Source of the DNA: Erythrobacter sp. NAP1
Lineage (GTDB): Bacteria > Pseudomonadota > Alphaproteobacteria > Sphingomonadales > Sphingomonadaceae
Length of the DNA stretch: 64,000 bases
Direction of reading: 5' to 3'
Assembly (NCBI RefSeq): GCF_000152865.1
Contig: NZ_CH672390.1
Coordinates: forward strand, 1,682,474-1,746,473
Shown one piece after another: positions 55,339-64,000 of this stretch (position 1 is its first letter; each line of letters opens with the position of its first letter). A program made the translations under genes and the position numbers. Below the pieces are notes generated by a model that was not told the origin of the DNA, did not search any database, and was given only the letters and a program-made list of their open reading frames with translations.

Positions 55339-56568
55339 ATGAGCACGAAAGCAGAATTCGAGACCGCCGACCTCCTGATCCTTGGCGGGGGGCTAGTGGG
55401 CATGACGCTGGCGTTGGCAGCGGCAAAGCAGGGCATGACCAGCCACGTAATCGACCGCGCCGACCCGGCAGAACTCACCGCCGAAGGCTTCGACGACCGC
55501 GCCACCGCGATCTCGACTGCAAGCTGGCACCTGTTCCGCAATATCGGGATCGCCGACGGGCTCGAACCTTTCGCTTGCGATATCGCGAGCATTGCCGTCA
55601 CCGACCAGAACCGCCCCGGCCGCCTCGACTTCACGCCCGAGCCGCATGAAGGAACGCTCGGCCGCATGTTCCCCAATCGCCGCCTGCGACTTGCCCTGTT
55701 CGAAGCAGCAGCGGACGAACCCAACATCAACTGGGTATCCAAGGCCGAAATCGTCGAGCGCCAGCGCAGCGAATTCGGCGTTGCCGCCGTGCTTGCCGAT
55801 GGTCGCAAATTGAAGGGCCGGCTGATGGTCGCTGCCGAGGGGCGCGGATCGCCAACCCGCGACGAGGCAGGCATCACGATCGCCAAGTGGGACTACCACC
55901 ACCGCGCGATCATCGCCGGGCTCACTCATTCAAAGCCGCACGACAATGTAGCCTGGGAAATCTTCTACCCCGCAGGGCCCTTCGCGCTTCTGCCAATGAA
56001 TGACGATGCCGACGGCACGCATCGCTCTTCACTCGTCTGGACCGTCTCCGAAGAGGACGGCAGGGCAGTGACCAAGCTCGGCGACCGCGCTTTCATGGCC
56101 GAAGTCCAAAAGCGCATGGGCGATATCCTTGGCGAGGTGACCAGCATAGGCGCGCGCTCAAGCTGGCCGCTCGGCTTTCACCACACCGCCAAGATCACTG
56201 ACGAACGGCTCGCGCTGATTGGAGATGCCGCGCACGGCATCCATCCGATTGCGGGACAGGGCCTTAACCTTGGCCTTCGCGATGTTGGCGCTCTGGTCGA
56301 AGTGCTCGCCGACGGCGCGCGCATTGGGCTCGATCCGGGCGATCCGCAGCTTTTGAAGCGCTATGAGACATGGCGCGGGCTCGACAGCTTCATGGTCGCG
56401 CTCGCAACGGACGGCCTCACGCGGCTGTTCGGCGTGCCCGGCAAAACGGCTAGCGCTGTGCGCCGGATCGGAATGGCAGCGGTTCAGCGCACGCCCGTGC
56501 TCAAGACCTTCTTTATGGACGAGGCGCGAGGCGTCTCGGGCGACTTGCCCGAATTGCTGAAGGCCTAG
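55339..56568 (+). CDS. FAD-dependent UbiH/UbiF/COQ6-family hydroxylase
   Basis: A 409-residue flavin monooxygenase. The N-terminal Rossmann ADP-binding motif is ILGGGLVGMTLALAAA (about residues 13-28), DDRATAIS follows, and the FAD-ribityl motif is LIGDAAHGIHPIAGQGLNLG (about 294-313), characteristic of ubiquinone hydroxylases. It probably hydroxylates the benzoquinone ring during coenzyme Q synthesis; which position cannot be told. ATG 55339 is used. It is divergent from dsbD (about 90 bases) and convergent with the mitofilin-like gene. Confidence 0.9.
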   Translation: MSTKAEFETADLLILGGGLVGMTLALAAAKQGMTSHVIDRADPAELTAEGFDDRATAISTASWHLFRNIGIADGLEPFACDIASIAVTDQNRPGRLDFTPEPHEGTLGRMFPNRRLRLALFEAAADEPNINWVSKAEIVERQRSEFGVAAVLADGRKLKGRLMVAAEGRGSPTRDEAGITIAKWDYHHRAIIAGLTHSKPHDNVAWEIFYPAGPFALLPMNDDADGTHRSSLVWTVSEEDGRAVTKLGDRAFMAEVQKRMGDILGEVTSIGARSSWPLGFHHTAKITDERLALIGDAAHGIHPIAGQGLNLGLRDVGALVEVLADGARIGLDPGDPQLLKRYETWRGLDSFMVALATDGLTRLFGVPGKTASAVRRIGMAAVQRTPVLKTFFMDEARGVSGDLPELLKA

Positions 56569-56574
56569 GAAAGC

Positions 56575-57531
56575 CTACTCTTCGCCCGTCTGATCGACCG
56601 GGCTTGGTTGGCGCACGACATTGCCTGCACCGTCGCGAAGACCGCTTTGGTCAAGGACTGCTGCGGTCTCAATCACTTCCAAAGCCTGCATCGCGTCACG
56701 AAAACGCTCGGCATCGGCAATCCAGCTTTCGGCCTGCTCGGCGCCCGGCATGCCGCGTATCTCGTCGATTGCGTTCTGGTAGCGCCCTTGTTCGAGCGCG
56801 ATGCGAGCACGGTCCAGCCGGCGTTCCGGCTGTGACGACGGTGTGCTCTCGCGGCGGATCACGAAAAGCTGGCTCATTTCGCGCTGCATACGTTCCCAGC
56901 TGATGCCCTCATCGCGCTCGACCAGTTGCGGGCCAAGGCCATCGAGACGCGCGGTCAAATTGTCGTATCGGATCGGGTTGCGCGCAAAGGTGATGATCGT
57001 GTTGACCGCATTGGGCCATTGATCTGAGAAACGCAGGCGAAGCTGGTCAGCAAGATAGCCAAGTTCCGCCCCACGCTCGACCGCGCGGCGGGTGGCAAAG
57101 GCGATCAAAAGTCCTTCGGCGCGCGCCGCGTTACCCGCAGCCGCCTGAGCCTGAAGATCAAGCCGCGCGAGCCGCTGTTCGGCGGCGGCAAGCCGCTGGT
57201 CGAGGCCGCCCTGCTGCTCGGCAACGTTGCGAACGGCCTCCGCTGCGCCTTCGGTATCACCCTCTTCCAGTGCTGCGACTGCGTCAGCGAGTGGGCTTGG
57301 CGAAGGGCTCGCAGGCGTTGTCGGCGTGGGCGACGGGTCGCCCGCAATCGGTGTCGCACCGGGAAGCTCCGGCGGGACTTCGGCAGCCGCAATCGGCTGC
57401 TCTTCTGGTGTCAGATTGTACCAAACCACATACCCCACCAGCGCTCCGCCGACGAGGAATGAAGCAAACGCAGCCAGCGCAAACCGCCCGGTAGAGGCGG
57501 GCTTTCTGCGGCTGCCATATTTCGATGCCAT
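56575..57531 (-). CDS. Mitofilin-like inner-membrane protein behind hemD
   Basis: A 318-residue protein with a basic N-terminus (MASKYGSRRK) and one membrane helix (FALAAFASFLVGGALVGYVV, about residues 17-36). A Pro/Thr/Ser-rich linker follows, then a long helical periplasmic domain (AEQQGGLDQRLAAAEQRLAR and onward). This is the COG4223/mitofilin-type layout found after hemD in alphaproteobacteria and related in position to HemX. The gene is 64 bases after hemD on the same strand. Mitochondrial mitofilin shapes cristae; a similar role in bacteria is suggested but unproven. Earlier in-frame starts overlap hemD. Confidence 0.8.
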   Translation of the reverse strand: MASKYGSRRKPASTGRFALAAFASFLVGGALVGYVVWYNLTPEEQPIAAAEVPPELPGATPIAGDPSPTPTTPASPSPSPLADAVAALEEGDTEGAAEAVRNVAEQQGGLDQRLAAAEQRLARLDLQAQAAAGNAARAEGLLIAFATRRAVERGAELGYLADQLRLRFSDQWPNAVNTIITFARNPIRYDNLTARLDGLGPQLVERDEGISWERMQREMSQLFVIRRESTPSSQPERRLDRARIALEQGRYQNAIDEIRGMPGAEQAESWIADAERFRDAMQALEVIETAAVLDQSGLRDGAGNVVRQPSPVDQTGEE

Positions 57532-57595
57532 CGAATATCCGTCTATAATGACCCAAGAGGCCGGAGTTTTCTCCGTACCGGGACGATCCGCCTGC

Positions 57596-58273
57596 CTATA
57601 TGCACGTCTCGCGGACCAATTCCAACAATGCGGTGTCATTGGGCGCGGGCGAGACGTGGATAGATTGCCAGCCGGTTCCGGCAGCTTCGGCGATGCGCGG
57701 GCCGAGAACGGCAAGCTTTATGCGCGAGCGTTGAAGTGCAAGGCGCCGGGTTTCGCTATCGAAGCGTTCGGCTGCGACGGCGGAGTGAAGCAGCACCGTC
57801 AGGCCAAGCTGGTCGAGCGCGCGCAAGGGTTCGGGCAATTCGAGCGGCACGCTCTCATAAGCGATGCGGGTCACGATCTCGACGCCATCGGAAGACGTGA
57901 GCGGAACGTGTTTCTCACCCGCGATTCGCAGGAAGCGGGTTGGCTTGGTGACAGCATCGAGAACGTTCTGAAGACCGCCTGTGCCGACATTCGCAATCTC
58001 GAATCCAGCGTCCCGCGCCGCGTCGGCGGTGGTCTGCCCTACTGCGTGGACGGGCTTGTTCGTGATGGAACTGAGCGCATCGCCCCCGTGCCGGATCGCG
58101 TTGGCGCTGCCGATGAGGATGGCATCGAAACTTCCCGGCTCAGGGCATTCCCATTTGCGCGCCCGCACCTCGAACAGCGGGTATCCTATCATGTTCAGGC
58201 CCAGCTGCTTGCCTGCCTCCATTGTCGCGGCAAGCCCCGGTTCGGGCCGCACGGCAAGAACGAAACCGGACAT
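57596..58273 (-). CDS. hemD: Uroporphyrinogen-III synthase
   Basis: A 225-residue HemD. MSGFVLAVRPEPG opens the protein, and FDAILIGSANAIRH and HAVGQTTADAARDAGF match the conserved core; HemD sequences vary strongly, so context matters. It closes hydroxymethylbilane to uroporphyrinogen III with D-ring inversion. It lies 9 bases after hemC and is followed by the mitofilin-like gene. Confidence 0.9.
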   Translation of the reverse strand: MSGFVLAVRPEPGLAATMEAGKQLGLNMIGYPLFEVRARKWECPEPGSFDAILIGSANAIRHGGDALSSITNKPVHAVGQTTADAARDAGFEIANVGTGGLQNVLDAVTKPTRFLRIAGEKHVPLTSSDGVEIVTRIAYESVPLELPEPLRALDQLGLTVLLHSAVAAERFDSETRRLALQRSRIKLAVLGPRIAEAAGTGWQSIHVSPAPNDTALLELVRETCI

Positions 58274-58282
58274 GGAGTGCGC

Positions 58283-59236
58283 TTACCCTTCGCCGCCGAA
58301 ATGCTCGGCGATGGCGGGGGTGGCGCGGTGGAGCAGGTCTGCGGCGAGCGCGTGAACGGGAGCATGATCGCCGGCACTGAAGCTCGCTTCGCCATCGACC
58401 CGCTCGGAGCCATCCGGGCTAAACAAGGCGGCGCGCATCGTCAGTTCGCCCGCATCGCCGCTGCAAAGGACAGCCACCGGCGAATGGCAGGTTCCGCCAA
58501 GCTTGGCGAGCAATGCGCGTTCCGCCTCAAGCTCGGCGCGGGTCGCTGCGTGGTCGATTGCGGCAAGCAATTCGCCAGCTTCGTCATCGTCTGCACGGCA
58601 TTCGAGAGCGATCACCCCTTGCGCTGCTGCCGGAATCCAGTCGCCCGTTTCAAGTGGTGCGCCGACTTCGCTTTGCCCGAGCCGTTCAAGCCCAGCCGCC
58701 GCAAGAAAAGTCACGTCCGCCTCGCCCGCTTCAAGCTTGCCGAGCCGTGTCGCGACATTGCCGCGGAATGTCACGACCTTGCAGTCGGGCCGAAGGTTCA
58801 GGAGCTGCGAGGCGCGGCGCGGTGCGCTTGTTCCAACGGTCGCGCCACGGGGAATATCGGCGATGCTGGCCGCTCCCACCAACGCATCGCGGCGGTCAGC
58901 GCGCGGCAGAAAAGCGGCGAAGCGGAATGCATCGGGACGGATCGTCTCGACGTCCTTTGCCGAATGAACCGCCACGTCGATCTTGCCCTCGGCAAGCCAC
59001 GCATCGAGTTCCTTGGTCCACAGCGCCTTGCCGCCAATCTCGGCCAGCGGGCGGTCGAGCACCTTGTCGCCGCTTGCCACTACGGGGACCAGTTCGACCT
59101 CGCCTTCGGCCCAGCCATGCGCCTTGCAAAGCCGCTCGCGCGTTTCGAACGCCTGCGCCATCGCGAGCGGTGAATTTCGTGTTCCTAGCCTGAGTTTTGG
59201 ACGCAATTCACCCGCGCCCCTGGTCGTTTCTGTCAC
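58283..59236 (-). CDS. hemC: Porphobilinogen deaminase (hydroxymethylbilane synthase)
   Basis: A 317-residue HemC. It shows LRLGTRNSPLAMAQA at the N-terminus, KIDVAVHSAKDVET with the catalytic Asp-region, PRRASQLL, and GGTCHSPVAV with the cysteine that binds the dipyrromethane cofactor (about residue 250). It polymerises four porphobilinogens. GTG 59236 with GGGAGAC upstream is the best start; ATG 59293 would add 19 unrelated residues and overlap the divergent tsaD start codon. It leads the hemC-hemD-mitofilin-like operon. Confidence 0.95.
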   Translation of the reverse strand: MTETTRGAGELRPKLRLGTRNSPLAMAQAFETRERLCKAHGWAEGEVELVPVVASGDKVLDRPLAEIGGKALWTKELDAWLAEGKIDVAVHSAKDVETIRPDAFRFAAFLPRADRRDALVGAASIADIPRGATVGTSAPRRASQLLNLRPDCKVVTFRGNVATRLGKLEAGEADVTFLAAAGLERLGQSEVGAPLETGDWIPAAAQGVIALECRADDDEAGELLAAIDHAATRAELEAERALLAKLGGTCHSPVAVLCSGDAGELTMRAALFSPDGSERVDGEASFSAGDHAPVHALAADLLHRATPAIAEHFGGEG

Positions 59237-59292
59237 CAAAGTGTCTCCCGTCACGCTTGCTCTAGCCACGCGAGAGACTAGATGGAAGCGCA

Positions 59293-60348
59293 ATGGGATC
59301 GACGCACAACATTGTCCTCGGAATCGAGTCGAGCTGCGACGAAACGGCAGTGGCGCTGGTCACGTCCGACCGCCGCATCCTCGCCGAACGCATCGCGAGT
59401 CAGGAGGCCGAGCACGCGCCCTATGGCGGAGTCGTGCCCGAAATCGCGGCGCGAGCTCATGCCGAAAGGCTTGCTCCGATGCTCGAAGGTGTGATGGCGG
59501 ACGCTGGACTGGCCTTGGACGACGTGGACGCAATTGCGGCGACCGCCGGCCCGGGCCTGATCGGCGGCGTCATGGTGGGCCTCGTCAGTGCAAAGGCGCT
59601 GGCGATGGCGTCGGGCAAACCGCTGATCGCGGTGAACCACCTCGAAGGGCACGCACTGTCGCCCCGGCTCGCGGACGAGGCGCTGGGCTATCCTTATCTC
59701 TTGCTGCTCGTATCAGGCGGACATTGTCAGATCCTCGGCGTCGAGGGCGTCGGCGAATATCGCCGCCTCGCAACGACAATCGACGATGCGCTGGGCGAGG
59801 CATTCGACAAGACGGCCAAGATCCTTGGCCTTGGCTATCCCGGCGGGCCCGCGGTGGAGCGTTTGGCGCTCGAGGGCGACGCCAAGGCTGTTCCCCTGCC
59901 TCGCCCCATGAAGGGGTCGAAGGAACCGCACTTCTCCTTTGCCGGTCTCAAGAGCGCCGTGCTGCGCGCTCATGAAAGCGGTAGGCACAACGCAGCCGAT
60001 ATCGCTGCCTCTTTCCAGCAGGCGGCGATTGATTGCCTGATCGACCGGCTCGAAAAGGCTCTTGGTTCATCAGGTCCCTACCCCGCGCTTGTCGTGGCGG
60101 GCGGCGTCGCAGCGAACCAGGCGGTTCGCATTGCGCTCGAAAACCTCGCCTCGCGCCATGACATGCGCTTCGTCGCGCCGCCGCTCAAACTGTGCACCGA
60201 CAATGCAGCGATGATCGCATGGGCCGGGTGCGAGCGGCTTGCGCAGGATCCCGAATTTGCTGGCGACCCTCTCGACCTAAAGGCGCGCCCACGCTGGCCG
60301 CTTGATCAGGAGGCTGACAAGGTGCGCGGTGCGGGGGTGAAAGCATGA
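59293..60348 (+). CDS. tsaD: tRNA N6-adenosine threonylcarbamoyltransferase
   Basis: A 351-residue TsaD/Gcp protein. It begins with [16 protein letters not shown], and carries [15 protein letters not shown] and [11 protein letters not shown], the metal histidines. [10 protein letters not shown] and [10 protein letters not shown] are the nucleotide-binding parts. It completes t6A37 synthesis in tRNAs reading ANN codons, with TsaB and TsaE. It is divergent from hemC with 56 bases between starts. The stop overlaps gpsA (ATGA). Confidence 0.96.
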   Translation: MGSTHNIVLGIESSCDETAVALVTSDRRILAERIASQEAEHAPYGGVVPEIAARAHAERLAPMLEGVMADAGLALDDVDAIAATAGPGLIGGVMVGLVSAKALAMASGKPLIAVNHLEGHALSPRLADEALGYPYLLLLVSGGHCQILGVEGVGEYRRLATTIDDALGEAFDKTAKILGLGYPGGPAVERLALEGDAKAVPLPRPMKGSKEPHFSFAGLKSAVLRAHESGRHNAADIAASFQQAAIDCLIDRLEKALGSSGPYPALVVAGGVAANQAVRIALENLASRHDMRFVAPPLKLCTDNAAMIAWAGCERLAQDPEFAGDPLDLKARPRWPLDQEADKVRGAGVKA

Positions 60349-61352
60349 GCACATCCATCGGAGTGATCGGTGCAGGCGCATGGGGAACAGCCCTTGCCCA
60401 AATGCTCGCAAGCGACGGTCGCGAGGTCCTGCTTTGGGCTTACGAGAGCGAAGTCGTGGACGCGATCAACTCTGATCGCCGCAACCCGCAATATCTGCCG
60501 AGCGCGCAGCTTGCCAAGACAATTCGCGCCACCGGCGACCTTGCGGACTTTGCCGAGATCGAGATCGCTCTGGTCGTCACCCCGGCGCAACTCTTGGGCA
60601 AGGTGCTTTCCGTCCTCGACAAATCGCCGCGCGATCTAGTCCTTTGCTCCAAGGGAATTGAAGCGGGCACCGGACGCCTGATGAACGATGTCGCCCGCGA
60701 GGCCGCGCCGGGGAGCGAGATCGCTGTTCTTTCCGGTCCCACCTTCGCCCATGAAGTCGCCTCTGGCCTCCCAACCGCCGTTACGCTCGCCTGCGAAGGC
60801 GGACGCGAGCAATGGGAGCGGCTCTCGCCCGCCATCGCACGGCCAGCGTTCCGGCCCTATTATTCCGACGACGTCACCGGCGCGGAAATCGGCGGGTCGA
60901 TCAAGAACGTACTCGCCATAGCCTGCGGCGTGGTCGAAGGCCTGAAACTCGGCCAGAACGCGCGTGCTGCTCTGATCGCGCGCGGATATGCCGAAATGCT
61001 GCGTTTTGGCGAGACGATGGGCGCGCAGGCGGAGACGCTCGCTGGCCTATGCGGCCTAGGCGATCTGGTACTAACCTGTTCTTCGACCTCCAGCCGCAAT
61101 TTCTCGCTCGGCAAGGCGCTGGGCGAAGGCGAGAAAGCCGCCGACCTGATGGCTGACCGCACAACGGTCGCCGAAGGCGCACACACTGCGCCTGTGCTCG
61201 CGAGCCTCGCCAAGGAGCGCGACATCGCCATGCCGATCGTCATCGCGGTCAACGCGATCCTCGATGGCTCCGCGCCCGAAGCAGTCGTTGCCGAATTGCT
61301 CTCACGTCCCTTGCGCGCCGAGACGCCGTCCGACCAAGGCGACGTCGAGTGA
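60345..61352 (+). CDS. gpsA: Glycerol-3-phosphate dehydrogenase [NAD(P)+]
   Basis: A 335-residue protein with N-terminal Rossmann motif [34 protein letters not shown] and [13 protein letters not shown] containing the catalytic lysine, and [11 protein letters not shown]. It reduces dihydroxyacetone phosphate to sn-glycerol-3-phosphate for phospholipid synthesis. It overlaps tsaD and the flippase by four bases each, forming a coupled three-gene unit. Confidence 0.96.
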   Translation: MSTSIGVIGAGAWGTALAQMLASDGREVLLWAYESEVVDAINSDRRNPQYLPSAQLAKTIRATGDLADFAEIEIALVVTPAQLLGKVLSVLDKSPRDLVLCSKGIEAGTGRLMNDVAREAAPGSEIAVLSGPTFAHEVASGLPTAVTLACEGGREQWERLSPAIARPAFRPYYSDDVTGAEIGGSIKNVLAIACGVVEGLKLGQNARAALIARGYAEMLRFGETMGAQAETLAGLCGLGDLVLTCSSTSSRNFSLGKALGEGEKAADLMADRTTVAEGAHTAPVLASLAKERDIAMPIVIAVNAILDGSAPEAVVAELLSRPLRAETPSDQGDVE

Positions 61353-62926
61353 GCACGCCCACCGACAAACCTGCGGCCCAGCCGCAGCCCGCCTCTGGCG
61401 GCAATGACGATATGGAAACGCTTGCCAAGGGCGGGCGCACCAACACGCTCGGCTTTGTCCTGCGCCTGCTCGGCGGCATTCCATTTCTGTTTGTCGGATT
61501 CCGGCTTTACGGCGTCGACGAGATGGGGCGATTCGCTGCGGCCTTCGTAGTCATCGAGATCTTCGCGCTCATCTGCGCGCTAGGTGAAAAGCGCGGCCTT
61601 GCACAACGCCTGACCGAGGGTGCTGAAGACCACGAAGGTTCGCCCACCAATCTCGTTTTCGACGGGATGCTGACCTCGCTCCTGTTCAGCCTCGTCGCCT
61701 GCGCGCTGCTCATCACTTTCCCGGTGATCATCTTCCCAAGCGGGACGAACAGCGAGTTCGACATGTGGATGATCGCCGCGATCCCGGCCTTCGCGCTGAC
61801 CGAGATCCTGCTCGCCGCGCAAGCCTATCGCTATGACATCGCCACCACGGTGCGCGCCCGCGCGGTGGTTGAGCCTTGGACCAAGTCGATCCTCGTTGCG
61901 GGACTTTTCTTCGTCCCCGCTCTTGCAAGCGGAGGCATCGCGCTTGCCTTCCTCGCCTCGATCTATGCCGCGCTTGTCACCGCCGCATGGTCGTTTTTCC
62001 GCACCTATGGCTGGCCCAAGGGCTGGCGCCCTCGCCCGCGTTACCTTGCCAAGATGACCGCGCGCGCCCTGCCACTCATCGGGGCTGACGTGATCGAGCG
62101 CGGCACGCGACTGCTCGACGTGTTCCTGCTTGGTCAGGCGACTTCGGCAGCAACCGTCGGCATCTACTGGTTTGCCAAGGAAGTCGTGAGCCTGCCGCAG
62201 AAGCTCAAATCAAGCTTCGAGCCGATCCTCTCGCCGGTCATCACCAAGAACCTGAAGATCGGCAACATGGACGCAATCGCCGCGCAGGTGCGGCAAGTCG
62301 GCTTCTGGATTATCGCGCTGCAATTCGGGATCGCGCTCATGCTCGCAATTCCGGGCGAGGCAGTCATGGGCCTCGGCGGTCCGGCCATCGTCGGCGGTAC
62401 TGGCGCGCTCGCCATTCTGCTTGCCGCAGAAGTGGTCGCATCAATGGCAGTCGTTTCCGAGAGCGTTCTGGTCTACATCGCGAGGAAGAGGAACCTGCTG
62501 ATCTCCGTCGGGGTCATCACCTTGCAGGCCGCGCTTACTATCGGGTTCATTTGGCTGGCGCAGGAAATGGGTTGGGGCGAAGGCTTCCAAGCCGCTGGCG
62601 CGGCGCTCGCCCTGTTCTTCGCGCTCGGCACGTCGAGCCTTGTAAAAGCGCTGGTGCTCAAGACGCTGCTCAAGGCCCCGGTATCGAACTATCGCGCCGC
62701 GCTTGTTTATGCCGCAGCGCCCGCCGTTCTCGTCGGTTTTCTGTTCACCGAATTCACTCCCGAATGGGTCGAGCTTGCAATCGGTGGGCCGTTGATTCTC
62801 GTGGTCTATATGTGGGTCATCTGGAAGCGCGGTTTCGAGGAATCGGACAAGGTCTTGTTCCGCAAGAATGCCAAGTTGCCCGAGGAAATTCTGGAAGCCG
62901 CCGAAAGCACGGGCAAGCCGCTCTGA
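61349..62926 (+). CDS. MATE/MOP-type polysaccharide or lipid flippase
   Basis: A 525-residue integral membrane protein with about fourteen helices, starting at GTG 61349 overlapping the gpsA stop (GTGA). The polar N-terminal 30 residues are followed by repeating hydrophobic helices (TNTLGFVLRLLGGIPFLFVG, and FVVIEIFALICALG later). Length and layout fit Wzx/MurJ-like MOP superfamily proteins that flip lipid-linked sugars. The cargo is unknown. Linkage to gpsA suggests an envelope role. Confidence 0.82.
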   Translation: MSTPTDKPAAQPQPASGGNDDMETLAKGGRTNTLGFVLRLLGGIPFLFVGFRLYGVDEMGRFAAAFVVIEIFALICALGEKRGLAQRLTEGAEDHEGSPTNLVFDGMLTSLLFSLVACALLITFPVIIFPSGTNSEFDMWMIAAIPAFALTEILLAAQAYRYDIATTVRARAVVEPWTKSILVAGLFFVPALASGGIALAFLASIYAALVTAAWSFFRTYGWPKGWRPRPRYLAKMTARALPLIGADVIERGTRLLDVFLLGQATSAATVGIYWFAKEVVSLPQKLKSSFEPILSPVITKNLKIGNMDAIAAQVRQVGFWIIALQFGIALMLAIPGEAVMGLGGPAIVGGTGALAILLAAEVVASMAVVSESVLVYIARKRNLLISVGVITLQAALTIGFIWLAQEMGWGEGFQAAGAALALFFALGTSSLVKALVLKTLLKAPVSNYRAALVYAAAPAVLVGFLFTEFTPEWVELAIGGPLILVVYMWVIWKRGFEESDKVLFRKNAKLPEEILEAAESTGKPL

Positions 62927-63051
62927 TCGGCGTTAAAACGTTGGTTTTCAGCCAGTTGCGCCAAAACATTTCATCGTCCTGACAGCACGTTCAGTCGTTA
63001 TTCACGCCCCGAGGCTGACCTTTCGAACGGGTAAGTCGAGGGGAGTAAGCA

Positions 63052-64000
63052 ATGGGTCCTTTTAAGCATTTCCACCTCAAGCTGGTCGGTGCAGCAGCGC
63101 TCGGCCTTTTCGTTGCAAGCTGCGCGCAGCCAAGTGAGCAGATCGTCGTAACCGGGTCGCCAGCGCCGACGTCGGGAACGAAGGCACCTCCGCCTCCGCC
63201 ACCGCCCCCTCCACCACCACCGCCTCCGCCGTCGCAGGCCTTGGCTGACAACACGGTGGTCGTCACCGCTTCGCGCCGGGCCGGTGCACCAAGCAGGAGC
63301 AGAACCGGCGCGGTCTCAGCCGAAGTGGCCTCCGCACCGCGAGGCTACTCGATCCCGCCAGTGGTTGTGCCGGTCGATCCGGGCCGCGAACGCTATGACG
63401 GCGAAGAGGTCTCGCCGGTCAAGCTGGTGAGCGCCGAGCCGGTCTCCACCTTCAGCGTCGATGTCGACACCGGCGCGTACGCCAACACCCGCCGTTTCCT
63501 GCGGCAAGGGGTCACTCCACCGCGCGATGCTGTGCGGACCGAGGAGATGATCAACTATTTCCGCTACGATTACGCACGGCCAACGACGCGCGACGTGCCT
63601 TTCACCACCAACATCGATGTCGCGAAGACGCCGTGGAACGAGGACACCTACCTCATGCGGATCGGCCTTCGCGGCTACGATATCGAGCGTGACGAGCGCC
63701 CACCTGCGAACCTCGTATTCCTGATGGATGTCTCGGGTTCGATGGGCAGCCCTGACAAGCTGCCGCTTGTCCAGACCGCGCTCTCCGGCCTTGCAGGTGA
63801 ACTGGGCGAGCAGGACCGTGTCTCGATCGTGGTCTATGCTGGAGCCGCTGGCCTGGTGCTCGAACCCACCAACGACACGGCGAAAATCCGCGCAGCGCTC
63901 ATGTCGCTTTCTGCAGGCGGGTCGACCGCCGGGGGAGCAGGCATCCAGCTCGCTTACAACATCGCCGAGGACAACTTCATCGAAGGCGGTGTCAACCGCG
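63052..64000 (+). CDS. VWA-domain lipoprotein (partial, C-terminus outside window)
   Basis: The first 316 residues are visible. A signal with lipobox FVASC (Cys about 23) is followed by an unstructured linker with fifteen consecutive prolines, then a serine/arginine-rich stretch. The VWA N-terminal region follows (STFSVDVDTGAYANTRRFL), then the VWA domain with MIDAS motif DVSGSMGS and LMSLSAGGSTAGGAGI. It resembles YfbK-type proteins. ATG 63052 follows GAGGGGAG. The proline run would need elongation factor P for efficient translation. Function unknown; binding of metal-dependent partners at the envelope is likely. Confidence 0.88.
   Translation, partial: MGPFKHFHLKLVGAAALGLFVASCAQPSEQIVVTGSPAPTSGTKAPPPPPPPPPPPPPPPSQALADNTVVVTASRRAGAPSRSRTGAVSAEVASAPRGYSIPPVVVPVDPGRERYDGEEVSPVKLVSAEPVSTFSVDVDTGAYANTRRFLRQGVTPPRDAVRTEEMINYFRYDYARPTTRDVPFTTNIDVAKTPWNEDTYLMRIGLRGYDIERDERPPANLVFLMDVSGSMGSPDKLPLVQTALSGLAGELGEQDRVSIVVYAGAAGLVLEPTNDTAKIRAALMSLSAGGSTAGGAGIQLAYNIAEDNFIEGGVNR

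Noticed and set aside
57227..59173. A plus-strand open frame of 648 codons
   Set aside because: It runs antisense through hemC, hemD and part of the mitofilin-like gene, all clearly coding on the minus strand; high GC gives long antisense frames.
62991..63266. A glycine-rich minus-strand frame
   Set aside because: The glycine run is the complement of the proline codons in the VWA lipoprotein linker.

Overview
The window is a high-GC (roughly 60-65% by eye), gene-dense stretch of a chromosome from an alphaproteobacterium, most likely order Sphingomonadales and family Erythrobacteraceae. The evidence is a circularly permuted two-piece tmRNA with the tag ANDNEALAVAA, frequent GTG/TTG starts, the cluster lptD-surA-pdxA-rsmA, an outer-membrane TonB-dependent receptor, and the overall gene content. 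I see no rRNA, tRNA, CRISPR array, prophage or intact insertion sequence. Placement below family is not possible from the sequence alone.

Layout. 1-2030 (minus): holC, a 49-codon DUF2256 zinc-ribbon gene and pepA. 2203-7970 (plus): lptD, surA, pdxA, rsmA, joining outer-membrane assembly, vitamin B6 synthesis and rRNA dimethylation. 8127-14463: a PilZ gene, malate synthase G, and a translationally coupled M20 hydrolase-astA-astB arginine-succinylation operon. 14594-16847: small membrane and exported proteins, the permuted tmRNA and mscL. 17028-20605: lemA, two TPM-domain genes, a NUDIX hydrolase and an SDR. 20829-21649: a small-protein/pspC operon behind a candidate sigma-54 promoter. 21726-27769: recF, a TesA-like esterase, the ybbA-ybbP ABC transporter and a membrane protein. 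27952-32848: TonB receptor and typA. 32874-40803: an M15/extensin-like protein, LysR regulator, ABM-fold exported protein, SDR, PutP-type symporter, thioredoxin plus CcdA, VOC protein and extensin lipoprotein. 40953-46659: a LuxR regulator with a degenerate receiver and the complete Anbu proteasome-like cassette. 46837-55248: DUF3617 proteins, uvrB, exported methyltransferase fold, S10 carboxypeptidase and DsbD. 55339-62926: UbiH-like hydroxylase, hemC-hemD-mitofilin-like operon, tsaD-gpsA-flippase operon. 63052-end: a truncated VWA lipoprotein.

Most genes are core metabolism and envelope maintenance. The parts most worth a second look are the Anbu cassette (proteasome-like peptidase, transglutaminase, alpha-E and ATP-grasp proteins) and the sigma-54/PspC locus. 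That locus holds three tandem short membrane proteins, two of them only 36 residues long. Other notable items are a triple 21-bp-phased repeat, a nested inverted repeat before the M15-like gene, an atypical receiver domain, and an M20 hydrolase fused operonically to the AST pathway.
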